A stretch of 64,000 bases of DNA from Curtobacterium sp. MCJR17_020 (GTDB lineage: Bacteria; Actinomycetota; Actinomycetes; Actinomycetales; Microbacteriaceae). Below are positions 16,375 through 24,609 of the stretch, piece by piece (within the stretch, counting starts at the first letter, position 1; the number at the start of each line of letters is the position of its first letter). A program made the position numbers and the translations under genes. The stretch lies in contig NZ_CP126260.1 of the NCBI RefSeq assembly GCF_003234365.2, forward strand, positions 1,240,001 to 1,304,000, read 5' to 3'. Under the pieces are notes generated by a model, which ran no database searches, was not told the DNA's origin, and saw nothing but the letters and a program-made list of their open reading frames with translations.

Positions 16375-16701
16375 ATGGATCCGATCCAACGCATCACCGC
16401 CCCGACGCTCGACGTGCTCGACGCACTGCTGACCGTCGACGGCCCGGCATGGGGGTTGCTCGTCATCAAGGCCACCGGGCGCCAGGCCGGCACCGTCTAC
16501 CCGATCCTCGAACGACTCGAGCGGCAGGGGTGGATCACGTCGTCGTGGGACGACGAGACCGACCGCCCCGGGCCGCGCCGTCGGCTCTACGAGTTCACGC
16601 CCGACGGGGTCGACGCCGCACGCGACCTCGTCGCGGCGCGTCCGTCCGCCGCGACGCCTGCTCGTCCGGCTCGCTCGGCCCACCGGCCGGTGACCTCGTG
16701 A
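16375..16701 (+). CDS. PadR-family transcriptional regulator
   Basis: A 108-residue winged-helix repressor: TLDVLDALLTVDGPAWGLLVIKATG (HTH), GTVYPILERLERQGWI (recognition helix) and a wing ending RRRLYEFTPDGVDAA, all diagnostic of PadR. It is short, with little C-terminal dimerisation domain after residue 85, so it is the subfamily-2 type. It overlaps the next gene (GTGA), so it probably controls the membrane protein and CYTH/CHAD genes and its own promoter. The ligand is unknown. Confidence 0.9.
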   Translation: MDPIQRITAPTLDVLDALLTVDGPAWGLLVIKATGRQAGTVYPILERLERQGWITSSWDDETDRPGPRRRLYEFTPDGVDAARDLVAARPSAATPARPARSAHRPVTS

Positions 16702-17537
16702 GCGCGCTCGACCGGGCGCTCGTGGGGGTCGCGGTCGCGGTCTCGCCCGCAGCACACCGCGCCGCCCGCCGCGAGCAGTGGCTCGCCGACGTCCGCGATG
16801 CCCATGAACTCGACCTCTCGCCGACCGCACTCGCGTTCGGCGCCTTCACCACGGCGCTGTTCCACCGACGTGCCGGCCACCGTTCCACCTGGGGGGACAC
16901 CATGACCGCACTGCCGACACCCGTCCGTTCTGCACCGCACACCATCCGCACGATCCCGGTCCTCATCGCGCTCGCGGTCCTGTCCTTCGTCGTCTCGGTG
17001 GGCGTCCTCGCGCTCCTGCAGCGGTACAACGGCCTGCCCGAGGCGCGTCCGGTCTTCGACATGGTCGGGATCGGGCTCGCGGTGGTGCCGGGCGCCGCTG
17101 TCGCAACGAGCGTCCTCCTGGTGTCGGACGTCGCACGCCGCCGCCGGGTCCTCGGCGCTGTTGCCGTGTTCGCCATCGCCGCCGTGTGGTGGGCGATCAC
17201 GACCGGTTCGCTCAACGTCCCCGTGTACGCCCCGGTCCAGGTCGGCGTCATCGCGGCTGGGCTGCTCGCGGTCTGGCTCGTGGTGCTCCACCGACCGGTA
17301 TGGACGTACTCGCTCCTCGTCCTGCCCGTCGTCGCTGCCGTGCTGGTGTTCCCGCTCGCGGAAGCAGCGAACGGCTCGGGGATCCCGTACTCCGCCATGG
17401 CGCTGGTGTCGTGGATCGGGCAGCTCGTCCCGTTCCTGGTCGCCGTCGTCGGAGCCGTGGTGGCGTCACGGTTCTCCACAGATGCGCCAGCGGTGGTCGA
17501 GGCGCACGGCGAAGCCCTGGTAGACAAGACCGTGTGA
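16698..17537 (+). CDS. Integral membrane protein of PadR operon
   Basis: A 279-residue protein whose GTG start overlaps the padR stop. The N-terminal 70 residues are soluble and helical (SPAAHRAARREQWLADVRDAHEL), a motif seen in small PadR-linked membrane proteins. About six membrane segments follow from TIRTIPVLIALAVLSFVVSVGVLALL to PFLVAVVGAVVASRF. PadR-linked membrane proteins of this type often respond to cell-envelope stress, but no function can be assigned from sequence. The stop overlaps the start of the CYTH/CHAD gene by 4 bp. Confidence 0.75.
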   Translation: MSALDRALVGVAVAVSPAAHRAARREQWLADVRDAHELDLSPTALAFGAFTTALFHRRAGHRSTWGDTMTALPTPVRSAPHTIRTIPVLIALAVLSFVVSVGVLALLQRYNGLPEARPVFDMVGIGLAVVPGAAVATSVLLVSDVARRRRVLGAVAVFAIAAVWWAITTGSLNVPVYAPVQVGVIAAGLLAVWLVVLHRPVWTYSLLVLPVVAAVLVFPLAEAANGSGIPYSAMALVSWIGQLVPFLVAVVGAVVASRFSTDAPAVVEAHGEALVDKTV

Positions 17538-19063
17538 GTGACACCCACCTCGAGATCGAGCGCACCTACGACCTGCCAGAGGGCGGTGCCCTGCCCGACC
17601 TCGTCGGCGCCGGTGGCATCCTCCGCACCGAGCACCAGGAGCCGTTCGAGCTCGATGCGACGTACTGGGACACCGAGCGGTACGACCTGGTGGCGGCGCG
17701 CGTCACGGTCCGGCGCCGGACCGGCGGTCCCGATGCCGGGTGGCACATCAAGCGCTCCGAATCGGACACGGTCCGCCACGAGCAGCACTTCCCGCTGACC
17801 GACGACGCCGACACGGTTCCGACCGAGGTCCTCGCGGCGCTCTTCACCGAGCGCCGTGGCCGTGGCCTGCGCCCCGTGGTCCGCATCACGACCACTCGCA
17901 CCGTCACCCGCCTGCTCGACGAGGACGGCGACCAGGTCGCCGAACTCGCCGACGACCAGGTGACCGCGCAGCGCCTCGACGACGACGCTCCCGAAACGCC
18001 GCGCACCTGGCGCGAGGTCGAGGTCGAGGCCGTCGCCGACGTCGACCCGCAGGTCGCGCACGAGCTCTTCGCGGCCCTCGACGGGCGCTTCGCGGCCGTC
18101 GGCGCCGGCCCCGCCGCCGTCGCGTCCAAGCTGGCACGCGGGCTGGCAGGAGCACCGGCACCGCGCCTCCAGACCGAGGAGAAGCCGGACAAGGGCACGA
18201 CCGCGCGCGTCCTCGCGAAGCGGCTGCGGAAGCTGCGCGCTGCGCTGCTCGGCCAGGAATCGCGCCTCCGCGCCGGCGATGCGGCCGACCTCCGGCAAAC
18301 GGCTGAGACCGCCCTCGAGATCGCCTCGATCCTCGGTGCGTACCGTCCGGCGTTCGCCGCCAGCGCCGCCGTCGACCGTGCCGCCGAAGCGGCCGACGGA
18401 CTGGCTGCCGTGACCGCGCGCGCAGCACTCAACGAGTACCTGATCGACCGGCTGCCGCGAGCGTCGACCCCGGCGCAGGACGACCTGGTCGACTCGATGA
18501 CCCGCGAACGCATCCTGGCGTCGACCCGTGAGCGTCGCGACCAGTCGGTGCGGGACGTCGTCGCGTTCGTGCACGGCGAGCCGTTCCTCGAACTGCTCGA
18601 CGCGCTCGACGACGCCGTCGAACGACCGACCCCGACCGAGTGGTCGCTCCGTTCGCCGAAGAAGGTCGCACAGGACGTCGGCGCCGTCGTGAAGCCGCAC
18701 ATCCGCGAGCTCGTCCGGGCCGCGGTCGCCGATGACACCTCGGACACCGCCGCCGAGCGTGAGGCCGCCGACCGTGCGACCACCGAAGCCGCCTGGCAGG
18801 GCACGATGCGGGCGCGGATGGCGATGGACGTCCTCGGCGACGACGCGTTCCCGCACGCGCTCTGGAAGCGGATCGGCAGCGCGGCCGATGTACTGACCGA
18901 GCGCGTCCGGTCGCTGCACGCCCTCGATGCGCTGCGGACCAACGCGGCGATCGCCGAACGCGGTGGCGAGGGGACGTTCGGGTACGGCGTGCTCGCGGGG
19001 GACCGGGTACGCCTGGCCGAGGAGTCCTACGACGAGGCGGTGCACGCGCTCAACCGCGTGTGA
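17534..19063 (+). CDS. CYTH and CHAD domain protein (polyphosphate-related)
   Basis: A 509-residue two-domain protein. The N-terminal CYTH domain (about 1-205) opens with HLEIERTYDLPE, where ExExK has become ExExT, and continues RVTVRRRTGG, WHIKRSE and VEVEAVADVDPQVA. CYTH tunnels bind triphosphates. The C-terminal CHAD domain (about 220-505) is helical with conserved basic and His residues (AKRLRKLRAALLG, TRERRDQSVRDVV, HALWKR, SLHALDALRTNAA). CHAD domains bind polyphosphate granules. A polyphosphate-linked role is inferred from the families. GTG 17534 overlaps the upstream stop. Confidence 0.85.
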   Translation: MSDTHLEIERTYDLPEGGALPDLVGAGGILRTEHQEPFELDATYWDTERYDLVAARVTVRRRTGGPDAGWHIKRSESDTVRHEQHFPLTDDADTVPTEVLAALFTERRGRGLRPVVRITTTRTVTRLLDEDGDQVAELADDQVTAQRLDDDAPETPRTWREVEVEAVADVDPQVAHELFAALDGRFAAVGAGPAAVASKLARGLAGAPAPRLQTEEKPDKGTTARVLAKRLRKLRAALLGQESRLRAGDAADLRQTAETALEIASILGAYRPAFAASAAVDRAAEAADGLAAVTARAALNEYLIDRLPRASTPAQDDLVDSMTRERILASTRERRDQSVRDVVAFVHGEPFLELLDALDDAVERPTPTEWSLRSPKKVAQDVGAVVKPHIRELVRAAVADDTSDTAAEREAADRATTEAAWQGTMRARMAMDVLGDDAFPHALWKRIGSAADVLTERVRSLHALDALRTNAAIAERGGEGTFGYGVLAGDRVRLAEESYDEAVHALNRV

Positions 19064-19098
19064 GCCGCGCGCTGCGCTTCGCCGCGGGCGTTCGCTCG

Positions 19099-19148
19099 GT
19101 GAGCAGAAATGGTCGGTTGCCTGTGGGCAGCGGACCATCCCTGCTCAC
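19099..19148. repeat. GTGAGCAG palindrome, copy 1 (family 3)
   Basis: GTGAGCAGAAATGGTC (19099-19114) pairs with GACCATCCCTGCTCAC (19133-19148), 14 of 16 bases. It lies between two convergent genes. A second copy lies at 31818-31868. Confidence 0.75.
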
Positions 19149-19162
19149 GAAGAGCGTGGCGC

Positions 19163-19696
19163 TCAGTCGCCGAAGTCGACCGACGCCGACTCCGGCACCC
19201 GGAACCGCCGACCCGGGTAGCGCAGCCCCGACCAGTACATGTTGGTGTGGGCGATGACGTGCGCCGCCGGCACCGTGACGCCGTCGTGTTCGGCATCGGT
19301 CGTCGTGTGGGCGTCGGCGACGAGTGAGACGTCGTACCCTTCAGCCGCCGCTCGCCCCGCGGTGGTGCGGACGCAGTAGTCCGTCTGCGCCCCCACGATC
19401 ACGAGGTGCGTGACGTCGAGCCGGTCGAGGACAGCGCGCAGGTCCGTGTCGACGAACGAGTCCCGGTAGGTCTTGCGCACGAGCGGTTCGACGGCATCGC
19501 GGACGAGCGGGCCCGCGAGCTGCCAGTCGTCGGTGCCGTACGGGAAGTCCTGTTCGTCCTGCACCCAGACGACGGGGACCCCCTCGGAGCGAGCTCGCGT
19601 CACGAGGGCATGGATACGTGCAACCACGGCGTCGGCGTCGAGGCAGGAGCGGACCACCCCGGCCTGGACGTCGATCACCAGCAGGGCAGTGCTCAT
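19163..19696 (-). CDS. Isochorismatase-like cysteine hydrolase
   Basis: A 177-residue isochorismatase-superfamily hydrolase. The catalytic triad is Asp in ALLVIDVQAGVV, Lys in LVRKTYRDSF and Cys in GAQTDYCVRTTA. Members hydrolyse amides such as nicotinamide or carbamates; the substrate here is unknown, and context does not decide it. The ATG overlaps the oligopeptidase B stop (ATGA), so it is the last gene of fic-ptrB-hydrolase on the minus strand. Confidence 0.9.
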   Translation of the reverse strand: MSTALLVIDVQAGVVRSCLDADAVVARIHALVTRARSEGVPVVWVQDEQDFPYGTDDWQLAGPLVRDAVEPLVRKTYRDSFVDTDLRAVLDRLDVTHLVIVGAQTDYCVRTTAGRAAAEGYDVSLVADAHTTTDAEHDGVTVPAAHVIAHTNMYWSGLRYPGRRFRVPESASVDFGD

Positions 19697-21864
19697 CCGA
19701 GTGCGAGGGGCGCGCCGCTCGCGGGCGCGGGCTCTTCGTCTGCGAGCCCGAGCACGTCGAGCAGCCAAGCCAGTTCGAACGCCCGCTCCTTCCACGAGGC
19801 GTACCGACCGCTCACACCACCGTGACCCGCGGACATCTCGGTCTTCAGCAGCACCGGCGCCCCGACCTCGCGCAGCTTCGCGGTCCACTTCGCCGGCTCG
19901 ACGTAGAGCACACGGGTGTCGTTGATCGACGTCACGGCGAGGATCCGCGGGTACTGCACGTCGTCGCGGACGTTCTCGTACGGGGTGTACTCGCTCATGT
20001 AGCGGTAGACCTCGGCGTCGTGCAGCGGGTCACCCCACTCGTCCCACTCGATGACGGTCAGGGGCAGATCGGGGTCGAGGATGCTCGTGAGCGCATCGAC
20101 GAACGGCACGGCGGCGACGATGCCGGCGAACCGGTCCGGTGCGATGTTCGCCACCGCACCCATCAGGAGCCCGCCGGCGCTGCCGCCCTCGGCCACGAGC
20201 CGGTCCGCCGTGGTGCGGCCGGACTCGATCAGGTGGTCGGCGACCGCGACGAAGTCGGTGAACGTGTTCTTCTTCGTCAGGGTCTTGCCGTTCTCGTACC
20301 AGTGCCGGCCCATCTCGCCGCCACCGCGCACGTGGGCGACCGCGAAGACGACGCCGCGGTCGAGCATCGACAGGCGCATGACGCTGAAGCCCGGGTCGAT
20401 GGAGTGCTCGTACGAGCCGTAGCCGTACAGGTGGAGCGGCGAGGGGGCGTCCGCGTCGACGGCGTCGCGGCGCCAGACGAGCGAGATCGGCACGCGGGTG
20501 CCGTCCGACGCGGTGGCCCAGTCGCGCTCCTGCGCGTAGTCGGCGGGGTCGTAGCCGCCGAGCACCGGCTGGCGCTTCAGGACCGTCACCTGGCCGGTCG
20601 CCAGGTCCAGGTCGCTGACCTCGGACGGGGTCACGAAGGACGTGAACCCGATGCGGAGCGTCGGCTGGTCCCACTCGGGGTTGCCGCCGAGCCCGGCCGA
20701 GAACAGTGCTTCGTCGAAGGGGACCTCGTGCGCGTCGCCGTACCCGTCGCCCTCGATGGGGATGATCGCGATGCGGGGGAGCGCCTCGGAGCGGTACTCG
20801 AGCGCGAGGTGCCCGGCGAAGGCGTCGACGGACTCGATGCGGCGCTCGGTGTGGTGCGCCACCACGACCCGGCGGTCGCGCTCGGACGTGGGGTCGTCGG
20901 CGGGGACGTCGACGAGCTCGAAGTTCTCGGCACCGTCGTTGTGCAGCACCAGGAACCGGTCGCTGCCGCCGACGATGGCGTGCTCGATCTCGTACTCGAC
21001 GCCGTCGCGTCGCGGCCACACGACCTGGAACTCGCCGGTCGGGTCGGCGGCGTCGAGCACCAGGGCCTCGGACGTGATCTTCGACCCGAGCTCGATGACG
21101 ATGTACTGCGACGACCGGGTGACGCCGACGCCGACCCAGTAGCGGTCGTCGGGTTCCTCGAAGACCAGGACGTCGTCGGACGCTGCCGTGCCGACTGCGT
21201 GCCGCCAGATCTTGTCCGGACGCCACGACTCGTCGACCGTCGGGTAGAAGACGTAGCGGCCGGCCGGGTCGAACGTCGCGCCGGCCCCGGTGTTCGGGAT
21301 GGCGTCGCCGAGGTCGGTGCCGGAGGCCAGGTCGCGCACGTGCAGGGTGTACCGCTCGTCGCCCTCGACGTCGATGCCGTAGACCAGGCGGGTGCCGTCG
21401 TCGCTGATGTCGTAGGTGCCGAGGGAGAAGAACTCGCGGCCGTCGGCCAGGGCGTTGCCGTCGAGGACGACCTGCTCACCGGGGAGGGTCGACTCGCCCT
21501 CGACGACGGCCGGCGGGGTCCAGTCGTCCGGACCGGCGATCGGCGCGCGGCAATGCACGCCGTACTGGCTGCCCTCGGCCGTGCGGGTGAAGTACCACCA
21601 GTCGCCCATGCGCACCGGCACCGAGAGGTCCGTCTCCTGCACCCGGTTCTTGACCTCGGCGAAGACGCGGTCGCGCAGCGGGGCGAGGTGGTCGGTGGCA
21701 GCGTCGGTGTAGGCGTTCTCGGCCTCGAGGTAGGCGAGGGTGTCCGGCGACTCCTTGTCACGCAGCCACTCGTAGTCGTCGACGAAGTCGATGCCATGGT
21801 GGGTCCGCGTCACGGGCCGCTTGGCGGCGGTGGGCGGGGTGGCCTGGGAGTGCTCGGTGCTCAC
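19693..21864 (-). CDS. ptrB: Oligopeptidase B (S9 prolyl oligopeptidase family)
   Basis: A 723-residue S9A serine peptidase that cleaves short peptides after basic residues in the cytosol. The seven-bladed propeller (about 70-430) is followed by an alpha/beta hydrolase: nucleophile in GGSAGGLLMG, Asp in SINDTRVLYVEP and His in MSAGHGGVSGRY. Specificity-type acidic residues and the DALTSILDPDLPLTVIEWDEWGDP stretch match oligopeptidase B. There is no signal peptide. GTG 21864 lies 9 bp after the fic stop. Confidence 0.93.
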   Translation of the reverse strand: MSTEHSQATPPTAAKRPVTRTHHGIDFVDDYEWLRDKESPDTLAYLEAENAYTDAATDHLAPLRDRVFAEVKNRVQETDLSVPVRMGDWWYFTRTAEGSQYGVHCRAPIAGPDDWTPPAVVEGESTLPGEQVVLDGNALADGREFFSLGTYDISDDGTRLVYGIDVEGDERYTLHVRDLASGTDLGDAIPNTGAGATFDPAGRYVFYPTVDESWRPDKIWRHAVGTAASDDVLVFEEPDDRYWVGVGVTRSSQYIVIELGSKITSEALVLDAADPTGEFQVVWPRRDGVEYEIEHAIVGGSDRFLVLHNDGAENFELVDVPADDPTSERDRRVVVAHHTERRIESVDAFAGHLALEYRSEALPRIAIIPIEGDGYGDAHEVPFDEALFSAGLGGNPEWDQPTLRIGFTSFVTPSEVSDLDLATGQVTVLKRQPVLGGYDPADYAQERDWATASDGTRVPISLVWRRDAVDADAPSPLHLYGYGSYEHSIDPGFSVMRLSMLDRGVVFAVAHVRGGGEMGRHWYENGKTLTKKNTFTDFVAVADHLIESGRTTADRLVAEGGSAGGLLMGAVANIAPDRFAGIVAAVPFVDALTSILDPDLPLTVIEWDEWGDPLHDAEVYRYMSEYTPYENVRDDVQYPRILAVTSINDTRVLYVEPAKWTAKLREVGAPVLLKTEMSAGHGGVSGRYASWKERAFELAWLLDVLGLADEEPAPASGAPLALG

Positions 21865-21873
21865 CGTCCCACC

Positions 21874-23217
21874 CTATGCGCACGGCCCCGTGGCGAGCAG
21901 GGCGTCACGCCGCCGCCCGGAACCGGTCGCACCGCGTCCGCCCGGCCGCCCCGCCCGGAACCGGTCGGACCGCGTCCGCCCGGCCATCCCCGCGCGGACC
22001 CGCTGCTCGAAGGCCTCGAGCTCGTCCACGACGGCCGGTGCGACCCAAGCACGGTCACGCCGCCGTTCGGTGACCGGACGCAGCACTCCGGCGCGGACGA
22101 GGTCTGTGGCCACGGTGCCGGCCAGGTCGTCGTCGACCGGTCCGCCGGCGACACCGGCGAGGAGGCCTTGCAGCCGGGTCTCGGTCAGGACCGGGTCGTC
22201 GGACAGCGCCCGCCCGACGACTGCGTGGGCTCTCGTGGCACACGGACCCGCCATCCGGTCGGCCGCGTGCTCGTCGAGCAGCAGGGCGGTCACGGTCGCC
22301 TCGTCGCACACGGTGCCGATGGCGATCGCGACGTCTGCCACGAGGGCGTCCACGACCCCGTCGCGGTACCGCTCGAGGTGCCGGAAGTACCGGCTCCGAT
22401 CCGCTGCGAGCGCGGTGGCGATCGGTGCGGTCACCGTCGTCGTGACGCCCCGGCGTCGCAGCACGGCGCTGATCATCGCCCGTCCGATCCGGCCGTTGCC
22501 GTCGGTGAACGGGTGGATCGACTCGAACTGAGCGTGCCCGATCGCAGCCTGGGCGATCGGGTGCAGGTCCGTCCGGTGCAGGAACGCGAAGAGGTCGGTC
22601 ATGAGCGGCGCGACGAGCTCCGGCGGCGGCGGGACGTACGTCGCCAGCCGCGGGGTGTCACCGCCACCGATCCAGTTCTGGACGCTGCGGTAGCGCCCGG
22701 CGTCCGGCCCGTCGACCGGGTCGTCGCGCATGAGCAGCCGGTGCGCCTCGAGCAGCGCGGCCTCGGTGATCACGCCCGTGTCCGCTGCCGCGACCAACCC
22801 CTCGATCGCACCGGCGGCGCGGACGACGATGGTCGCAGTCGGGCTCGCGCGGATGCCCACGAGTGCTCGGGCGCAGTCGTCGAGCGACGCGGACTCGTCC
22901 TCGATCCGCGACGAAGCGACGGCCTCGGTCCGACCGATCACCGACCCGAGGGGCGCGAGCCGGGAACCGTGGTGGACGTCGAGCGACCGCAGGGCCGCCG
23001 CGGCGCGGTCGAGGAGCGCCTCGTCGTCGGCGCAGGGGACCCACCGGGCGTGGGCGATCCGCGGCGGCAGCGACACCCGGACCGACGTGGTCATCCGGTC
23101 GGCACGGGAGCCCCGACGGGAACTGCGCCACGGACGCTCGGCACTGCCGTGCACGGGCCAGCTGCCGGGTGCGGGCGACGTGCCGAGGAGGTGCGCGGGC
23201 TCGATCCGATGTGCCAT
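21874..23217 (-). CDS. Fic-domain protein (AMPylase-type) with winged-helix tail
   Basis: A 447-residue Fic protein. The catalytic loop HPFTDGNGRIGR at 235-246 matches HxFxDGNGRxxR fully, and the flap RYRSVQNWIGG is typical. An N-terminal inhibitory-type helix, AVASSRIEDE (99-108), resembles (S/T)xxxE(G/N) but has Asp after the Glu. The C-terminal about 100 residues look like a winged helix (RLQGLLAGVAGG ... DLVRAGVLRPVTERRRDRAW). Such proteins transfer AMP to a target Thr/Tyr; the target is unknown. It starts the fic-ptrB-hydrolase operon, and no antitoxin gene is adjacent. TACGCT (complement 23224-23229) lies 7 nt before the ATG. Confidence 0.9.
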   Translation of the reverse strand: MAHRIEPAHLLGTSPAPGSWPVHGSAERPWRSSRRGSRADRMTTSVRVSLPPRIAHARWVPCADDEALLDRAAAALRSLDVHHGSRLAPLGSVIGRTEAVASSRIEDESASLDDCARALVGIRASPTATIVVRAAGAIEGLVAAADTGVITEAALLEAHRLLMRDDPVDGPDAGRYRSVQNWIGGGDTPRLATYVPPPPELVAPLMTDLFAFLHRTDLHPIAQAAIGHAQFESIHPFTDGNGRIGRAMISAVLRRRGVTTTVTAPIATALAADRSRYFRHLERYRDGVVDALVADVAIAIGTVCDEATVTALLLDEHAADRMAGPCATRAHAVVGRALSDDPVLTETRLQGLLAGVAGGPVDDDLAGTVATDLVRAGVLRPVTERRRDRAWVAPAVVDELEAFEQRVRAGMAGRTRSDRFRAGRPGGRGATGSGRRRDALLATGPCA

Positions 23218-23223
23218 GCCGCG

Positions 23224-23291
23224 AGCGTAGGGACCTCCGGATGCCCGACGCCAGGAGTTCGTATTTCGCGTGCGTGCCGTCCGCGTAGCGT
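23224..23291. promoter_or_regulatory. Divergent leaderless promoters, fic and amidohydrolase
   Basis: Minus -10 TACGCT (complement at 23224-23229) lies 7 nt from the fic ATG. Plus -10 TAGCGT (23286-23291) lies 8 nt before ATG 23299. Confidence 0.6.
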
Positions 23292-23298
23292 TGGTGGC

Positions 23299-24498
23299 AT
23301 GAGCAACTCCTTCGCGATCACCGGTGCCCACGTCGTCCCCGTCTCCGCTCCCGCCTTCGACGGCGGCGCGGTCGTCGTCGAGGACGGCCGCATCACCGCG
23401 ATCGGCCCGGACGTCACACCGCCCCCGGGGATCACCGTGGTGGACGCAGCCGGTGCGTGGCTCGTCCCCGGGTTCGTCGAGTCGCACGGCCACGTCGGCA
23501 TCCACGAGGAGGCGAACGGTGAGGCCGGCAACGACACGAACGAGATGACCGGCCCGAACATGGCCGGGGTCCGCGCGATCGACGCGATCGACATCGACGA
23601 CGAGGGCTTCCGCGACGCGCTCGCCGGGGGCATCACGAGCATCGTCGTGAAGCCGGGGTCCGGCAACCCGATCGGCGGCCAGACCGTCGCCATCAAGACC
23701 TGGGGCGGGCGCACCGTCGACGAACAGCTCATCTCGGACTCGGTGAGCATCAAGAGCGCGCTCGGCGAGAACCCGAAGCGGGTGTACGGCGGCAAGGGCC
23801 AGACGCCGTCGACGCGCCTCGGCGTCGCGAAGATCATCCGTGACGCCTTCGTCGAGGCCCAGAACTACCGTGCCGCCCGTGACGCCGCCGCCGCGAAGGG
23901 TGAGCCGTTCGCGCGTGACCTGACGAAGGAGGCACTGGTCCGGGTCCTCGACGGCGAACTCGTCTGGGACCAGCACACCCACCGCCACGACGACATCGCG
24001 ACCGCCATCCGGCTGTCCGAGGAGTTCGGGTACCGACTCGTCGTGAACCACGGCACCGAGGCGCACAAGATCGCCAGCCTGCTCGCCGAGAAGGACATCC
24101 CGGTCATCTACGGCCCGCTGTTCACGAGCCGCTCGAAGGTGGAGCTCCGTGACCGAGGCATCCCGAACCTCGCCACCATCGCCGCCGCCGGCGTCCGGGT
24201 CGCGATCACCACCGACGCCCCCGTCGTGCCGATCGGCATGCTCGTCGACCAGGCCACGGCCGCGGTGAAGGAGGGTCTGCCCGCGCAGACCGCGCTCGAG
24301 GCGCTCACCGTCAACCCGGCCGAGTTCCTGGGCTTCGGTGACCGCGTCGGTCGGCTGGCCGTGGGCCACGACGCGGACCTCGTGCTCTGGGACGGCGATC
24401 CGCTCGACGCGACCAGTCGCGCGACGCGCGTCTGGATCGACGGCCGTCAGGTCTTCGAGTGGGCGGACGGCGTCGGCGTCACCACCCCGCGCTGGTAG
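23299..24498 (+). CDS. Amidohydrolase (imidazolonepropionase-like)
   Basis: A 399-residue metal-dependent amidohydrolase. An N-terminal beta sandwich (GGAVVVEDGRITAIGP) is followed by a TIM barrel with HxH in VESHGHVGIHEEA, LVVNHGTEAHKI and catalytic Asp in AITTDAPVVPIG. The tail motif VGRLAVGHDADLVLWDGDPLD is typical of the imidazolonepropionase/prolidase-like branch. The substrate is unknown; histidine-degradation genes are absent around it. It is monocistronic and ends at a strong hairpin. Confidence 0.9.
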   Translation: MSNSFAITGAHVVPVSAPAFDGGAVVVEDGRITAIGPDVTPPPGITVVDAAGAWLVPGFVESHGHVGIHEEANGEAGNDTNEMTGPNMAGVRAIDAIDIDDEGFRDALAGGITSIVVKPGSGNPIGGQTVAIKTWGGRTVDEQLISDSVSIKSALGENPKRVYGGKGQTPSTRLGVAKIIRDAFVEAQNYRAARDAAAAKGEPFARDLTKEALVRVLDGELVWDQHTHRHDDIATAIRLSEEFGYRLVVNHGTEAHKIASLLAEKDIPVIYGPLFTSRSKVELRDRGIPNLATIAAAGVRVAITTDAPVVPIGMLVDQATAAVKEGLPAQTALEALTVNPAEFLGFGDRVGRLAVGHDADLVLWDGDPLDATSRATRVWIDGRQVFEWADGVGVTTPRW

Positions 24499-24510
24499 CG
24501 GGGGAGAGCC

Positions 24511-24558
24511 GGGAGGCCCGGATCGCGACGTGCCTGCACGTCGCGATCCGGGCCTCCC
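24511..24558. terminator. Perfect 22-bp hairpin, copy B (family 1)
   Basis: 24511-24532 pairs perfectly with 24537-24558 around the loop CCTG. The arms begin GGGAGGCCCGGATCGCG. It lies between convergent genes (amidohydrolase and pabC) and probably terminates both. The right arm shares 19 exact bases with 59151-59169. Confidence 0.85.
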
Positions 24559-24609
24559 GTCCGTGGCGCCGGGGGCGCTGGGTGGTGACGGCCGGCGGAC
24601 CCGGCCGGC

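Noticed and set aside
19618..23298. Very long open frame on the plus strand opposite the hydrolase, oligopeptidase B and fic genes
   Set aside because: It lies antisense to genes with clear family motifs and codes Arg/Val/Asp-rich text without domains; only its 3' end (from 23299) is a real amidohydrolase.
24511..24558. tRNA or sRNA gene in the amidohydrolase/pabC gap
   Set aside because: It is a single perfect hairpin without cloverleaf or anticodon; a terminator or repeat explains it.
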